DNA of 50,998 nucleotides from the NCBI GenBank assembly GCA_002288455.1, contig NEUS01000015.1, forward strand, positions 1-50,998, written 5' to 3'. This DNA is from Opitutia bacterium Tous-C1TDCM. GTDB taxonomy: Bacteria > Verrucomicrobiota > Verrucomicrobiia > Opitutales > Opitutaceae. This document shows, piece by piece, positions 1-9,337 of the stretch. Position 1 is the first letter of the stretch, and each line of letters opens with the position of its first letter. Under the pieces are notes generated by a model, which was given only the letters and a program-made list of their open reading frames with translations, had not been told where the DNA came from and searched no databases. Position numbers and translations under genes: made by a program.

Positions 1-1
1 C

Positions 2-724
2 CCCAATCCGGCGGCGCCCAAGGACGCGCCGACCGTCGCCCTGATGAATGCGAACGATGGCCGGCCGCGGGCCATCGAAGATATCCCCGAGGTCCGGCAC
101 GGCTACTACGCCGCGACGAGCTATCTCGACGCCCAACTGGGCAAGGTGATCGATGAAGCGGAGCGCCTCGGGCTCATGGAGAACACGGTGATCGTGTTTT
201 GGTCCGACCACGGCTTCCACCTCGGCGAACAAGGCTTGTGGGGAAAAACATCGAATTTCGAGAACGCCGCCCGGGTGCCGCTGATGATTGTGACGCCGCA
301 GAGCAAACGCGCCGGCACCAAGGCCCGCGGTCTCGTCGAGTTGCTCGATCTCTACCCGACGCTGGTCGACTTGTGCGGCCTGCCGCCGGTGGCCGGCTTG
401 GAGGGCGTGAGCTTGCGGGCCTTGCTGGATGACCCCGCGGGGGCGGTGAAGCCGGCGGCGTATACGCAGGCGCCGCGCCCGCCCCGAAACCAAGGCGGCC
501 CAAGCGATACGATGGGCTACTCGTCGCGGAATGAACGCTATCGCTACACGGAGTGGCGCGCCTGGAATTCCGGCCGCGTCACGGACCGGGAGCTTTACGA
601 TCACCACGCCGACCCGGCCGAAACCGTCAACCGCGCAGGCGACCTCCGCCTCGCGGAAATTGTCCGGGAGCTTGCCGCCGGGCTGGCGCGGCAGTTTCCC
701 CCCGGGGCTCTGCCCGCCCCATGA
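2..724 (+). CDS. Sulfatase, iduronate-2-sulfatase-like (5' end outside window)
   Basis: The reading frame is open from base 2, so the gene starts upstream and only about 240 C-terminal residues are visible. They match the end of alkaline-phosphatase-fold sulfatases: the family motif SDHGFHLGEQGLWGK (metal-binding Asp-His), then the ENAARVPLMI segment and the LLDLYPTLVDLCGLP block typical of iduronate-2-sulfatase-like enzymes. The formylglycine Cys and first metal ligands must lie upstream and cannot be checked. Such enzymes are usually exported and remove sulfate esters from glycans. The stop is 55 bp before a sialidase-like gene, so it probably belongs to the same catabolic operon. The family is clear; the sugar substrate is not. 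Confidence 0.9.
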   Translation, partial: PNPAAPKDAPTVALMNANDGRPRAIEDIPEVRHGYYAATSYLDAQLGKVIDEAERLGLMENTVIVFWSDHGFHLGEQGLWGKTSNFENAARVPLMIVTPQSKRAGTKARGLVELLDLYPTLVDLCGLPPVAGLEGVSLRALLDDPAGAVKPAAYTQAPRPPRNQGGPSDTMGYSSRNERYRYTEWRAWNSGRVTDRELYDHHADPAETVNRAGDLRLAEIVRELAAGLARQFPPGALPAP

Positions 725-779
725 GATTTTCCCGACTACGATTCACCGGCTCGAACCCAACTTCCGTCCCGATCAAACC

Positions 780-1811
780 ATGACCATTGTCCGCCTCCTG
801 CTCCTTTGTCTTTGTACTGGCGCCGCGACTGCGGCCGCCGCTGAACACGCCGCCGTCGTGCGGTCCGAATTCATCTACGAAAAAGCGCCGTATCCCGAAT
901 GCCACGCCTCGACGATTGTCGAGACGGCACCGGGCCGCCTCGTCGCGTCGTGGTTTGGCGGCACGAAGGAGAAAAATCCCGACGTCGGCATTTGGGTGTC
1001 GCGTAACGATGGCACCGGTTGGTCCACGCCGGTCGAGGTCGCCAACGGCGTCCAGGCCGGCGGCAAGCCGCGCGTGCCCACGTGGAATCCCGTGCTGTTC
1101 CAGCCGAAAGCCGGCCCCTTGCTCCTCTTTTACAAGGTCGGCCCGTCGTTTCAGGCGTGGTGGGGCGAAATGCGCACCTCGGCCGATGGCGGTCGCACCT
1201 GGAGCGCCGCGCAACGCCTGCCCGACGGCATCTACGGCCCGATCAAAAACAAACCCGTGCAGCTCGCCGACGGCACGTTGTTGTGCCCGACGAGCGACGA
1301 GACGGACGAGAAGCCCAGCAAATGGCGCGTCTACTTCGAGCGCACGACCGATCTGGGGAAAACGTGGACGAAGACCGCGTTTTTCAACGACGGACTCGGG
1401 GTCGGTGCGATTCAGCCGAGTGTGCTGTTTCTCGGCGGAGAAAAACTCCTCGCGCTCGGGCGCACGCGCCAGGGCAAGGTTTTCTCCATCGCGTCGCCGG
1501 ACAACGGCCGGACTTGGGGCAAGATGAGTCTCACCTCGGTGCCGAATCCGAATTCGGGCACCGATGCCGTCACGCTCGCCGACGGCCGCCATCTGCTCGT
1601 CTACAACAACACGCCCAAAGGCCGCACGCCGCTGAGCGTCGCGATTTCCCGTGACGGCGCCGATTGGAAGCACGTTCTTGATCTCGAGACCGCTCCCGGC
1701 GAATACAGTTATCCCGCCGTCATCCAGGCCGCCGACGGCCGCGTGCATATCTCCTACACGTGGAAGCGCGAAAAGATCCGGCACGTTGTGCTGAACCCCC
1801 CAAAACTCTAA
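780..1811 (+). CDS. Secreted sialidase-like BNR-repeat protein (copy 1)
   Basis: A 343-residue protein of the predicted-neuraminidase group (BNR_2/COG4692-like six-bladed propeller). The ATG at 780 gives a signal peptide (MTIVRLLLLCLCTGAATAAAA), so I reject the upstream extension of the open frame. Asp-box motifs are visible: SADGGRTW, TTDLGKTW, SPDNGRTW. The N-terminus reads APYPECHASTIVE, then WFGGTKEKNPDVGIW, the hallmark of this subgroup, and lacks the canonical FRIP arginine motif of classical GH33 sialidases. True sialidase activity is therefore unproven. It lies 12 bp upstream of a DHDPS/NanA-family aldolase. A closely similar paralogue lies at 8271-9323. Confidence 0.88.
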   Translation: MTIVRLLLLCLCTGAATAAAAEHAAVVRSEFIYEKAPYPECHASTIVETAPGRLVASWFGGTKEKNPDVGIWVSRNDGTGWSTPVEVANGVQAGGKPRVPTWNPVLFQPKAGPLLLFYKVGPSFQAWWGEMRTSADGGRTWSAAQRLPDGIYGPIKNKPVQLADGTLLCPTSDETDEKPSKWRVYFERTTDLGKTWTKTAFFNDGLGVGAIQPSVLFLGGEKLLALGRTRQGKVFSIASPDNGRTWGKMSLTSVPNPNSGTDAVTLADGRHLLVYNNTPKGRTPLSVAISRDGADWKHVLDLETAPGEYSYPAVIQAADGRVHISYTWKREKIRHVVLNPPKL

Positions 1812-1823
1812 ATCTTCACTCGT

Positions 1824-2750
1824 ATGTCTTCTCCGTTTCGCCCCAGCGGCATCTACTCCGCCCAATGGTTGCCCACCGATTCCGGCGGCGCTCTCGATCG
1901 CGCCGCTCTCGCCACGCACCTGGCGTTTGAAAAGGCCGCCGGCGTCGCCGGCTTCCTTGGCCTCGGGAGCACCGGCGAGTTTCCGCATTTTTCGCCGGAT
2001 GAACGCAAAGTCGCGCTCGCCGCCGTCGCCGAACTCGCGGCGCCGCTCCCGGTGATCGCCAACATCACCGACCTGCGCCCGAAGGTCGCGATTGAGCTCG
2101 GCCGTTTTGCGAAGTCGCTCGGCCTCCCCGCCGTCGGCCTGATGCCGCCGTCGTTTTTCCCGATGTCGCAGGCCGATATCCTCGCGTTCTTCCTGCACGT
2201 CGCCGGGGCCGTCGATTTGCCCGTGATGCTCTACAATTTCCCCGAGCTCACCGGCAAACGCATCGACCTCGCCACCATCGCCGCCTTCGCGGACCGCGCC
2301 CCCATGTGCGCGATCAAGCAGAGTGGGGGAGAGTTTGCCTACCACCGCGACCTGATCGCCCTCGGGCGGGAGAAAAACTACGTCGTCATGTCCGGCGCCG
2401 ACACGCGCCTCACCGAGGTGTTTGCGATGGGCGCGGCCGGCTGCACCGGCGGCCTCGTGAACATCGTGCCCGAGCTGATGGTCGACATCTATCGCTGTTC
2501 CGCCGCCGGACGTCCGGGCGATGCGGCGCTTTCGGCGGCGCGCATGGTCGAGCTGGGCCGCGTGATCGACCAGCTCGCCTTCCCGCCCAACGTCGGTGCG
2601 GGGCTCGCGGCGCGCGGCTTCAGCCCGGGCGCCTCGAAATCGATCCTCTCCTCCGAGTCGCGGGCGCTCGCCGCGAAGATCGAGGCCGAGCTGCGCGCCC
2701 TGTTTCGCCAATGGGGCCTTGCGCTCGGTCCGGTCGCCGCCGCCGCATGA
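1824..2750 (+). CDS. DHDPS / N-acetylneuraminate lyase family aldolase
   Basis: A 308-residue class I aldolase of the DapA/NanA superfamily (cytosolic TIM barrel). The GSTGEF carboxylate-binding motif is at residues 49-53, the catalytic Tyr at about 137 (YNFPELTG) and the Schiff-base Lys at about 165 (AIKQSG). Family length is normal (290-310). Because it sits between a sialidase-like gene and an SSS transporter gene, it more likely cleaves a 2-keto-3-deoxy sugar acid (sialic acid or a KDG-type acid) than makes dihydrodipicolinate. That is inference from context. Its stop overlaps the start of the next gene by 4 bp (ATGA), which indicates translational coupling. Confidence 0.88.
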   Translation: MSSPFRPSGIYSAQWLPTDSGGALDRAALATHLAFEKAAGVAGFLGLGSTGEFPHFSPDERKVALAAVAELAAPLPVIANITDLRPKVAIELGRFAKSLGLPAVGLMPPSFFPMSQADILAFFLHVAGAVDLPVMLYNFPELTGKRIDLATIAAFADRAPMCAIKQSGGEFAYHRDLIALGREKNYVVMSGADTRLTEVFAMGAAGCTGGLVNIVPELMVDIYRCSAAGRPGDAALSAARMVELGRVIDQLAFPPNVGAGLAARGFSPGASKSILSSESRALAAKIEAELRALFRQWGLALGPVAAAA

Positions 2751-4240
2751 AAGCTCACTTCACGCTGCTCGATGGTTTTGTGCTCGGCGCCTATTTTTTG
2801 GTCACGATGGCCGTGGGTCTGGCTTTTTGGCGCCGCAGTCGCTCGGTCGCGGGATTTACGGCCGCCGAAGGAAGTCTGCCGGGTTGGCTGACGGGCCTCT
2901 CCATTCTCGGCACCTACATCAGCAGCATCAGTTTTCTCGCGCTCCCGGGCCGGGCGTTCGCGGGCAACTGGAATCCGTTCGTCTTCAGTCTTTCGCTGCC
3001 GCTCGCGACGTGGATCGCCGTGAAGTATTTTCTGCCGTTCTACCGCAACAGCGGGCACGTCTCGGCCTACGCGCACCTTGAGGCACGGTTCGGCCCGTGG
3101 GCGCGGGTCTATGCCAGCTCGTGCTATCTGCTCACGCAGTTCGCGCGCATCGGCACCGTCACCTACCTGATGGCGCTGCCGCTGCACGTGCTGCTCGGCT
3201 GGGATATCCGCTACATCATCGTCGGCACGGGCGTGGCGACCACGCTTTATACGTTCGTGGGCGGGATCGTCGGCGTGATTTGGACCGATGCGATCCAGAC
3301 CGTAGTCCTCGTGGGCGGGGCGATTGCCTGCGCGGTGCTGATGGTCTCGCAGCTGCCGGAAGGGCCGGGGCAGCTGCTCACGATCGCGGCGCAGCACGAC
3401 AAGTTCAGTCTCGGGAGCTTCGGCGCGGGGCTCGCCGAACCCACGTTCTGGGTCGTGCTCGCCTACGGGCTCGTGATCAACCTGCAGAACTTCGGCGTCG
3501 ATCAGAGCTACGTGCAGCGCTACCACACCTCGTCGTCCGACGCCGAGGCGCGAAAGAGCGTGTGGCTCGGGGGGCTCGCGTATCTGCCGGTGTCGGCGGT
3601 CTTCTTCTTCATCGGCACGGCGATGTTCGCCTATTACGCGACGCACCCGGAGTTGTTGCCGGCGGCGTATCGCGATCCGGGCAAGAGCGACTCGGTGTTT
3701 CCGTGGTTCATCGTGACGTCGCTGCCCTCGGGCATCACCGGTTTGCTGATTGCGTCGATCTTCGCGGCGGCGATGAGCACGATCTCCAGCAGTCTGAATT
3801 CGACGGCAACCATTCTGCTCAACGACTACTACGGCCGTTTTGTGAACCGTCAGGCAACCGAGCGGCAGAAAATGCGCGTGCTTTATCTCACGACGGTCGG
3901 CGTCGGGATCGTGGGCACCGGGATCGGGGTCGCGATGATTTCCGTGAAGAGCGCGCTCGACGTATGGTGGATGCTGGCCGGCGTCTTCGGCGGCGGCATG
4001 CTCGGGCTTTTCCTGCTCGGATTTCTTTCGCGGCGCACGAACAACCGCGCGGCGCTTGCCGGCGTCTCGGCCGGTGTGCTGGTGATCCTGTGGATGAGCC
4101 TGTCGCCGAAATGGACCGGGGCGCTCGCCGCGTTCAAGAGCCCGTTCCACGGGTTTCTCACCATTGTGTTCGGCACGCTCGCGGTGGTGCTGGTTGGGTT
4201 GTTGGTGACGGTGTGGGCCGGCCCCCGCGCGCGGAAATGA
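2747..4240 (+). CDS. Sodium:solute symporter (SSS family)
   Basis: A 497-residue polytopic membrane protein with about 13 hydrophobic segments. SSS-family blocks are visible: [15 protein letters not shown]-like first helix, [23 protein letters not shown], a [13 protein letters not shown] block, and [16 protein letters not shown], the conserved SSS region that lines the sodium site. The start is fixed by an ATGA overlap with the aldolase gene. The family includes sialic-acid (NanT-like) and sugar carriers, so it probably imports the monosaccharide released outside the cell. The ligand cannot be assigned from sequence alone. Its stop overlaps the next gene by 4 bp. Confidence 0.92.
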   Translation: MKAHFTLLDGFVLGAYFLVTMAVGLAFWRRSRSVAGFTAAEGSLPGWLTGLSILGTYISSISFLALPGRAFAGNWNPFVFSLSLPLATWIAVKYFLPFYRNSGHVSAYAHLEARFGPWARVYASSCYLLTQFARIGTVTYLMALPLHVLLGWDIRYIIVGTGVATTLYTFVGGIVGVIWTDAIQTVVLVGGAIACAVLMVSQLPEGPGQLLTIAAQHDKFSLGSFGAGLAEPTFWVVLAYGLVINLQNFGVDQSYVQRYHTSSSDAEARKSVWLGGLAYLPVSAVFFFIGTAMFAYYATHPELLPAAYRDPGKSDSVFPWFIVTSLPSGITGLLIASIFAAAMSTISSSLNSTATILLNDYYGRFVNRQATERQKMRVLYLTTVGVGIVGTGIGVAMISVKSALDVWWMLAGVFGGGMLGLFLLGFLSRRTNNRAALAGVSAGVLVILWMSLSPKWTGALAAFKSPFHGFLTIVFGTLAVVLVGLLVTVWAGPRARK

Positions 4241-5103
4241 CCGTGCCCATGCCCCTGCTCGCGCAAGTCCCCTCTCGGCACTTCGCATTCAGGAGAAATC
4301 CGATCCCGCTCCTGGCCGCCCTGTTGCTTCTGCCGGGCGCCGGGCTCGGCGCCGCGTCGCCCGGCGAAGCAGCATGGCAAGTGCTGGACGGGCCGGAGAG
4401 AGAAAGAGGCGATGCCGTCCGGATCGTCGAGGGAACCGGGGAAAACCTCGAGGTTCTGGTGGCGAAGCGCCGGGGCACCGTGATGCGCCACTTTGAGGAA
4501 ACTGCGCTGCCCGCCACGGTGACGTTTCGCTTTCAGTCGCGCTTCGATCCGCAAGCGGGAGAAGTGCCCACGGCATTGTTTGGCACCGGCGATTTCCGGA
4601 TCTTCGTCGGGACGCGGGTGGGCAACGGGGAGAAGACGGGCCTGGGTGGTTGCGAGGGATTTCAGTTTCGCATCTTCCCGCACCTGGGTGATTCGCCGGA
4701 ACGGGTGAAAACCGGCGCCGAGTCCCATACCGCGACCTCCCTGTGGATTCGTTATAGCGACCCGCAACGCCGCCTGGACGGTTTGGGCCTGCCCCACACG
4801 GGCTTGCTCAGTGATGCGGGACAGAACCGCAACCGGCAAAACGGTATCCACAATGCCGGATGGGCGCGCGTCGCGTTGTTCGGGGGCGGGTTCGCGCTCG
4901 GGAATGAAGAAGAGGCACTCGTCACGATTCACCTCACCGACCAAGGCTTCAGTATCGAGGCCAAGGGGAAGACCTTTTCGCATCGCTTTCGGCCGGGCGA
5001 GAAGCGGATTTCAAAAATCGACGCCATCGCGATTGCCCATACCAACACCAGCCGCGGCTATCAGACCTATCGGGTGTCCGACTTGCAGGTCGCTCCACGA
5101 TGA
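4237..5103 (+). CDS. Secreted protein of unknown function
   Basis: 288 residues. An ATG at 4237 overlaps the symporter stop (ATGA); a second in-frame ATG at 4249 is also possible. A hydrophobic stretch (about residues 23-38, [17 protein letters not shown]) followed by ASPGEA looks like a signal peptide, with an unusually long basic N-terminal region. The mature part is rich in beta-type sequence ([25 protein letters not shown]), which suggests a jelly-roll/concanavalin-like carbohydrate-binding or lyase fold. I do not recognise a named family. Its place inside the catabolic operon suggests a glycan-related extracytoplasmic role. Confidence 0.75.
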   Translation: MTVPMPLLAQVPSRHFAFRRNPIPLLAALLLLPGAGLGAASPGEAAWQVLDGPERERGDAVRIVEGTGENLEVLVAKRRGTVMRHFEETALPATVTFRFQSRFDPQAGEVPTALFGTGDFRIFVGTRVGNGEKTGLGGCEGFQFRIFPHLGDSPERVKTGAESHTATSLWIRYSDPQRRLDGLGLPHTGLLSDAGQNRNRQNGIHNAGWARVALFGGGFALGNEEEALVTIHLTDQGFSIEAKGKTFSHRFRPGEKRISKIDAIAIAHTNTSRGYQTYRVSDLQVAPR

Positions 5104-5237
5104 AAGCAAAGGTTTGCCCCTCTGGCCCAGCCGCGGCGGGAGAGATGTTTCCTGCGCTCCGATGCCGTTTGGCCATGAAACAAGTCGGGTTGCTCGGCCC
5201 GGCCGCAACGGCCGACCGAGTCCGGCGTCGCATCTGA
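5100..5237 (+). CDS. Possible 45-residue small ORF
   Basis: An ATG overlaps the previous stop as ATGA, the same coupling seen at two upstream junctions. The frame runs 45 codons to a TGA at 5235-5237. The product (begins [14 protein letters not shown], ends DRVRRRI) is basic and has no recognisable domain. The only support is the overlap; it may simply be the untranslated spacer before the kinase gene. Confidence 0.2.
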   Translation: MKAKVCPSGPAAAGEMFPALRCRLAMKQVGLLGPAATADRVRRRI

Positions 5238-5256
5238 ATTTCCAGCATTCCATATT

Positions 5257-6846
5257 ATGACCATGAAAGCGGCTCTCGGATTGGACTTCGGCACGGAAAG
5301 CGTGCGCGCGATACTCGTGGACCTGCGTGGCCGCGAGCTGGCGTCCGTCGCGGTGAAGTATCCCCATGGGCAGATCGTCGAATCGCTGCCCGGCTCGAAG
5401 CAGAAGCTGCCGCCGCACTACGCGCTGCAGCACCCGCTCGATTGGCTGGGCTCGGCCGCGCTGGCCGTGCGCTCGGCGCGGCGCAAGGCCAAGCTCGCCG
5501 CCGCCGACGTGGTCGGCATCGGTGTGGACTTCACCAGTTGCACGATGTTGCCGACGAAGCGCGACGGAACGCCGCTTTGTCTGTTGCAGGAGTTTGCCGC
5601 CGAGCCGTTGGCGTGGCCGAAACTCTGGAAGCACCACGGCGCGCAGACGCAGACCGATCGCCTCAATGCCGTCGCCCGCCGGCGGGGGGAGAAGTTCTTG
5701 TCGCGTTACGGCGGTGTCATCGGGCTGGAATGGTTCTTCCCGAAGATGCTGGAGACGCTCGAAGGCGCCCCGTCGGCCTACGCCGCGACGGAGGTGTGGC
5801 TCGAGGCCGGGGACTGGTTTGTGTGGCAGCTGGTCGGGGGTGCGGCCGATACGCTGCCGCGGTCGACGTGCCAGGCCGGCTACAAAGGCATGTGGAGCGC
5901 AAGCGACGGTTATCCCTCGGAAGCGTTTCTGCGGGCCGTGCACCCGAAGTTCGCGCGCGTCGTGCGGGACAAGATGCCGGGCCGCTTGCTCGCCCCGGGC
6001 GCCGCCGCCGGCGGTCTCACAGCGGCGATGGCGGGGAAATTCGGCCTGCGCGCCGGCACGCCGGTCGGTGCCGCCACCATCGACGCGCACGCCGGCGTGC
6101 CCGGGGCGGGTGCGGCGGAAGCGGGGACGCTCGTCATGGTGATGGGCACGAGCTCCTGCCATATGCTCAACAGCGCAGTGGAGCGCAGCGTCCCGGGAGT
6201 CGCGGGCGTGGTGAAGGATGGAATTCTCCCCGGCTTCTTCGGTTATGAGACGGGCCAGGCCGCCGTGGGCGACGCCTTCGACTGGCTCGGCAAACTGACG
6301 GGACAGCGTGATTTGGCCGCGCTGGGCCGCGAGGCCGCCGCGCTGGCGCCCGGCGCCGAGGGCGTGCGGTGCATGGATTGGTTCAACGGCTGCCGCACCC
6401 CGCTGATGGATGGGGCGCTGAAGGGCGCGTTTACCGGGCTAGCTTTGCATCATCGCCCCGCGCACCTTTACCGCGCGCTGCTCGAGGCCTCGGCTTTGGG
6501 GGTGCGTTGGATCGTCGACTTGCTCCGCGACGGCGGTGTGCCCGTGAACGGATTCGTCGCGACCGGCGGCCTGCCGCATCACAACCCGATCGTGGTGCAG
6601 GTTTATGCGGACGTGCTGGGCGAACCCATTTCCGTCCATCCGAGCAAGCAGGGGCCCGCGCTCGGTGCGGCGATTCTGGGCGCGCTCGCGGCGGGTGCCT
6701 TTGCTTCGCCGGCCGACGCGATCCGCGCGATGGCCGTGCGCAAAGGGGCGGCCGTTTTCGAACCGAACCGCGCACATCGCGCTCGCTACGACGCGCTTTA
6801 CCGCGAGTATCGGAATCTCGGCGAGTTCCTCTCTGCGCGAAGATAA
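5257..6846 (+). CDS. FGGY-family carbohydrate kinase, ribulokinase-like
   Basis: A 529-residue cytosolic kinase that would phosphorylate a ketose or related sugar with ATP. The N-terminal phosphate motif DFGTESVRA is at residues 10-18. The block GIGVDFTSCTMLP plus PLCLLQEFAAEP...WKHHGAQ (about residues 87-130) is characteristic of ribulokinase (COG1069) rather than xylulokinase or glycerol kinase. The catalytic-base Asp is in ATIDAHAG (about 276), and MGTSSCHM and GGLPHHNP complete the ATPase fold. It is slightly shorter than typical AraB (about 560). No araA or araD is adjacent, so the substrate may not be L-ribulose; I withhold the symbol. A second ATG two codons in (5263) is possible. Confidence 0.88.
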   Translation: MTMKAALGLDFGTESVRAILVDLRGRELASVAVKYPHGQIVESLPGSKQKLPPHYALQHPLDWLGSAALAVRSARRKAKLAAADVVGIGVDFTSCTMLPTKRDGTPLCLLQEFAAEPLAWPKLWKHHGAQTQTDRLNAVARRRGEKFLSRYGGVIGLEWFFPKMLETLEGAPSAYAATEVWLEAGDWFVWQLVGGAADTLPRSTCQAGYKGMWSASDGYPSEAFLRAVHPKFARVVRDKMPGRLLAPGAAAGGLTAAMAGKFGLRAGTPVGAATIDAHAGVPGAGAAEAGTLVMVMGTSSCHMLNSAVERSVPGVAGVVKDGILPGFFGYETGQAAVGDAFDWLGKLTGQRDLAALGREAAALAPGAEGVRCMDWFNGCRTPLMDGALKGAFTGLALHHRPAHLYRALLEASALGVRWIVDLLRDGGVPVNGFVATGGLPHHNPIVVQVYADVLGEPISVHPSKQGPALGAAILGALAAGAFASPADAIRAMAVRKGAAVFEPNRAHRARYDALYREYRNLGEFLSARR

Positions 6847-7011
6847 CTCCGGCGCCAACCCCAACAGACGTTCCTCGAAATCCTGCGGCCGGGTCGCCGC
6901 CGGCGGAGCCAAGCCCGCCGTAGCTCGGCTCAGTTGCTTCGCCGGTGGTCTGTTTTTCGGGCCACTCGGTCTCCCTCGCAGCCGCCAAGTCGGATCTCCC
7001 AGTCTCCGTCA

Positions 7012-8253
7012 ATGCCCCCCGCCCAAAACGCACTCCGTTACGCTTGGTTCGTCGTCGCGCTGCTCTTCCCGGTCGCCCTGCTGAACTACCTCGACCGCCA
7101 GATGATGGCGACGATGAAGGCCTCGATGGTTCACGACATCCCGAGTATCGCGAACCGCGCGGACTGGGGCCTCGTGCTCGGTTGTTTCAAATGGACCTAC
7201 GCGGTGCTCAGTCCCTTCGGCGGCTACATCGCGGACCGTTTCAGCAAACGTTGGGTGATCGGCGGCAGTCTGCTGGTGTGGTCGATGGTCACCTGGTGGA
7301 CGGGACATGTGACGACGTTCAACGAGCTCATGGCCGCCCGCGCGCTCATGGGGATCAGCGAAGCCTTCTACATTCCGGCCGCGCTGGCCTTGATTTCCGA
7401 ATACCACCTCGGGCCGACCCGTTCGCGCGCCGTGGGCGTGCACATGGCCGGCATCTACGTGGGGCAGATCCTCGGCGGTTTTGCGGGCTACATGGCGGAT
7501 TCGCCCGACCATGGCTGGCGTTGGATGTTCACCACCTGCGGCATGATCGGCGTCATCTACGCCCTGCCGCTCATCGCCGCGCTGCGCGATCCTGTCCGTC
7601 CCGTCGCACCCGCCGGCAACGATGCCGCCCAGGCGCCGACTTCCGGCGTCCTCCGCGGTCTGCTCACCAACCGCAACTTCCTCCTGCTCGTGGCCTATTT
7701 CACGCTCCCCGCCATCGCCGGCTGGGTGGTGCGCGATTGGATGCCGGAAATCCTGCGCGAGAAATTCTCTCTCGGCCAAGGCAAGGCCGGCGTCAGCGCC
7801 ATCCTTTACGTCCAGCTCGCTTCGCTCGTCGGCGCCTTGATCGGCGGCACGCTCGCCGACCGTTGGATGAAAACCACCCACCGCGGCCGGATCTTCACCA
7901 GCGCGATCGGCATGGCGCTTTTCTTGCCGGCGCTCTTCGGCGTGGGCAATGCGCCGACGCTCACGTTCGCCATCGTCGGCCTGATCATCTTCGGCCTCGG
8001 CTGGGGTTTCTTCGACTGCAACAACATGCCCATCCTCTGCCAGATCGCGCGGCCCGAATGGCGCGCCACCGGCTACGGCATCATGAATCTTGTCAGCATC
8101 AGCTGCGGCGGTTTCGGCGACTGGGCCTTCGGCGCGCTCCGCGATCGGCACGTGCCGCTCAATCTGATTTTCGGCGTCTTTGCCGGCGTCGCCTTGCTTT
8201 CGATCTTCATCGTGCTGCTGATCAAGCCCGCCGAAGAGAAACCCTCCGCCTGA
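7012..8253 (+). CDS. MFS transporter, hexuronate/sugar-acid type
   Basis: 413 residues with about 12 transmembrane segments. The ATG at 7012 directly precedes a short polar N-terminus and the first helix (FVVALLFPVALLNYLDRQMM). The LNYLDRQ motif is typical of the ACS/hexuronate-type MFS group (ExuT, DgoT). The loop 2-3 signature GGYIADRFSKRWVIGG and the ALMGISEAFYIPAALALIS block support this. It probably takes up an organic acid or acidic sugar. The 165-bp gap before it holds no other gene. It lies 17 bp upstream of the second sialidase-like gene, so the two probably share a transcript. Confidence 0.9.
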   Translation: MPPAQNALRYAWFVVALLFPVALLNYLDRQMMATMKASMVHDIPSIANRADWGLVLGCFKWTYAVLSPFGGYIADRFSKRWVIGGSLLVWSMVTWWTGHVTTFNELMAARALMGISEAFYIPAALALISEYHLGPTRSRAVGVHMAGIYVGQILGGFAGYMADSPDHGWRWMFTTCGMIGVIYALPLIAALRDPVRPVAPAGNDAAQAPTSGVLRGLLTNRNFLLLVAYFTLPAIAGWVVRDWMPEILREKFSLGQGKAGVSAILYVQLASLVGALIGGTLADRWMKTTHRGRIFTSAIGMALFLPALFGVGNAPTLTFAIVGLIIFGLGWGFFDCNNMPILCQIARPEWRATGYGIMNLVSISCGGFGDWAFGALRDRHVPLNLIFGVFAGVALLSIFIVLLIKPAEEKPSA

Positions 8254-8270
8254 ACCCCGCTCCCCGCCCC

Positions 8271-9323
8271 ATGATTACCCGCCGTACCTGTCTGCTGGTT
8301 TTGTCCGCGTTGCCCTGGGCCGTCTCCGCCGTTGCCGCGCCCGCGCCGGCGTTGGTTGCGCACGAGTTCATCTACGAGAAAGCGCCGTATCCGTCCTGCC
8401 ATGCCTCGACGATCATCGAGACCGCCGCGGGCGGTTTGGTGGCCGCTTGGTTCGGCGGCACCGCGGAGAAGAATCCCGACGTCGGCATTTGGGTCGCGCA
8501 CTACGACGCGGCGAAGAAGACTTGGTCGGCTGGGGTCGAGGTGGCCAACGGCGTCCAGGCCGACGGCAAACGCCAGCCGACGTGGAACCCCGTCCTCTTC
8601 CAACCCAAGGGCGGCGCGCTGCAGCTTTACTACAAGGTCGGTCCTTCGCCGCAGACCTGGTGGGGCGAACTCAAGACTTCGACCGACGGCGGCCGCACCT
8701 GGGGCGCGGCGCGGCGTTTGCCCGCCGGCATTTACGGCCCGATCAAGAACAAGCCCGTGCAGTTGGCCGACGGCACCATCCTCAGCCCGACGAGCGACGA
8801 GACCGACGAAAAGCCGAGCAAGTGGCGCGTCTATTTCGAGCGCAGCACGGACGGCGGCGCGACCTGGGCGAAGACGCCGTTCCTCAACGACGGCCTCACG
8901 GTCGGCGCGATCCAGCCGAGCATTCTCTTCCACGACAAAATCGGCGGCTCGAAATTGCAGGCCCTCGGCCGCACGCGCCAGGGCAAGGTGTTCACGGTTT
9001 CGTCCGACGACGCCGGGAAAACCTGGGGCCCGATGACGCTGCTCGACGGCGTGCCGAATCCGAGTTCGGGCACGGATGCCGTCACGCTCCGCGACGGCCG
9101 CCACGTGCTGATCTACAATCCCGTGCCGAAAGGCCGCACGCCGCTCGTCGTCGGGGTGTCGCGCGACGGCCGCAATTGGCAGACCGCGGTGACGCTCGAG
9201 AGCGAACCCGGCGAGTATTCGTACCCGGCGGTTATCCAGGGCGCCGACGGCCGCATCCATGTCACTTATACGTGGAAGCGGCAGCGCATCCGCCACGCGG
9301 TGATCGACCCGGCGAAGCTCTGA
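8271..9323 (+). CDS. Secreted sialidase-like BNR-repeat protein (copy 2)
   Basis: A 350-residue paralogue of the protein encoded at 780-1811. Long stretches are identical (PIKNKPVQLADGT, PTSDETDEKPSKWRVYFER, ALGRTRQGKVF), so most residues match by eye. The ATG at 8271 gives a signal peptide ending VSAVAA. Asp boxes STDGGRTW, STDGGATW and SDDAGKTW are present. Like copy 1, it has CHASTIIE in place of a FRIP arginine motif. The pair flanks the aldolase/SSS/kinase/MFS block, which suggests duplication within the locus; the two copies may act on different linkages. Confidence 0.88.
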   Translation: MITRRTCLLVLSALPWAVSAVAAPAPALVAHEFIYEKAPYPSCHASTIIETAAGGLVAAWFGGTAEKNPDVGIWVAHYDAAKKTWSAGVEVANGVQADGKRQPTWNPVLFQPKGGALQLYYKVGPSPQTWWGELKTSTDGGRTWGAARRLPAGIYGPIKNKPVQLADGTILSPTSDETDEKPSKWRVYFERSTDGGATWAKTPFLNDGLTVGAIQPSILFHDKIGGSKLQALGRTRQGKVFTVSSDDAGKTWGPMTLLDGVPNPSSGTDAVTLRDGRHVLIYNPVPKGRTPLVVGVSRDGRNWQTAVTLESEPGEYSYPAVIQGADGRIHVTYTWKRQRIRHAVIDPAKL

Positions 9324-9337
9324 ACGGCGGCACGACG

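Noticed and set aside
627-2711. A 694-codon open frame on the minus strand opposite the sialidase-like and aldolase genes
   Set aside because: It is antisense to well-supported genes, has a low-complexity Arg/Glu/Gly/Asp composition typical of mirror frames in GC-rich DNA, and shows no domain.
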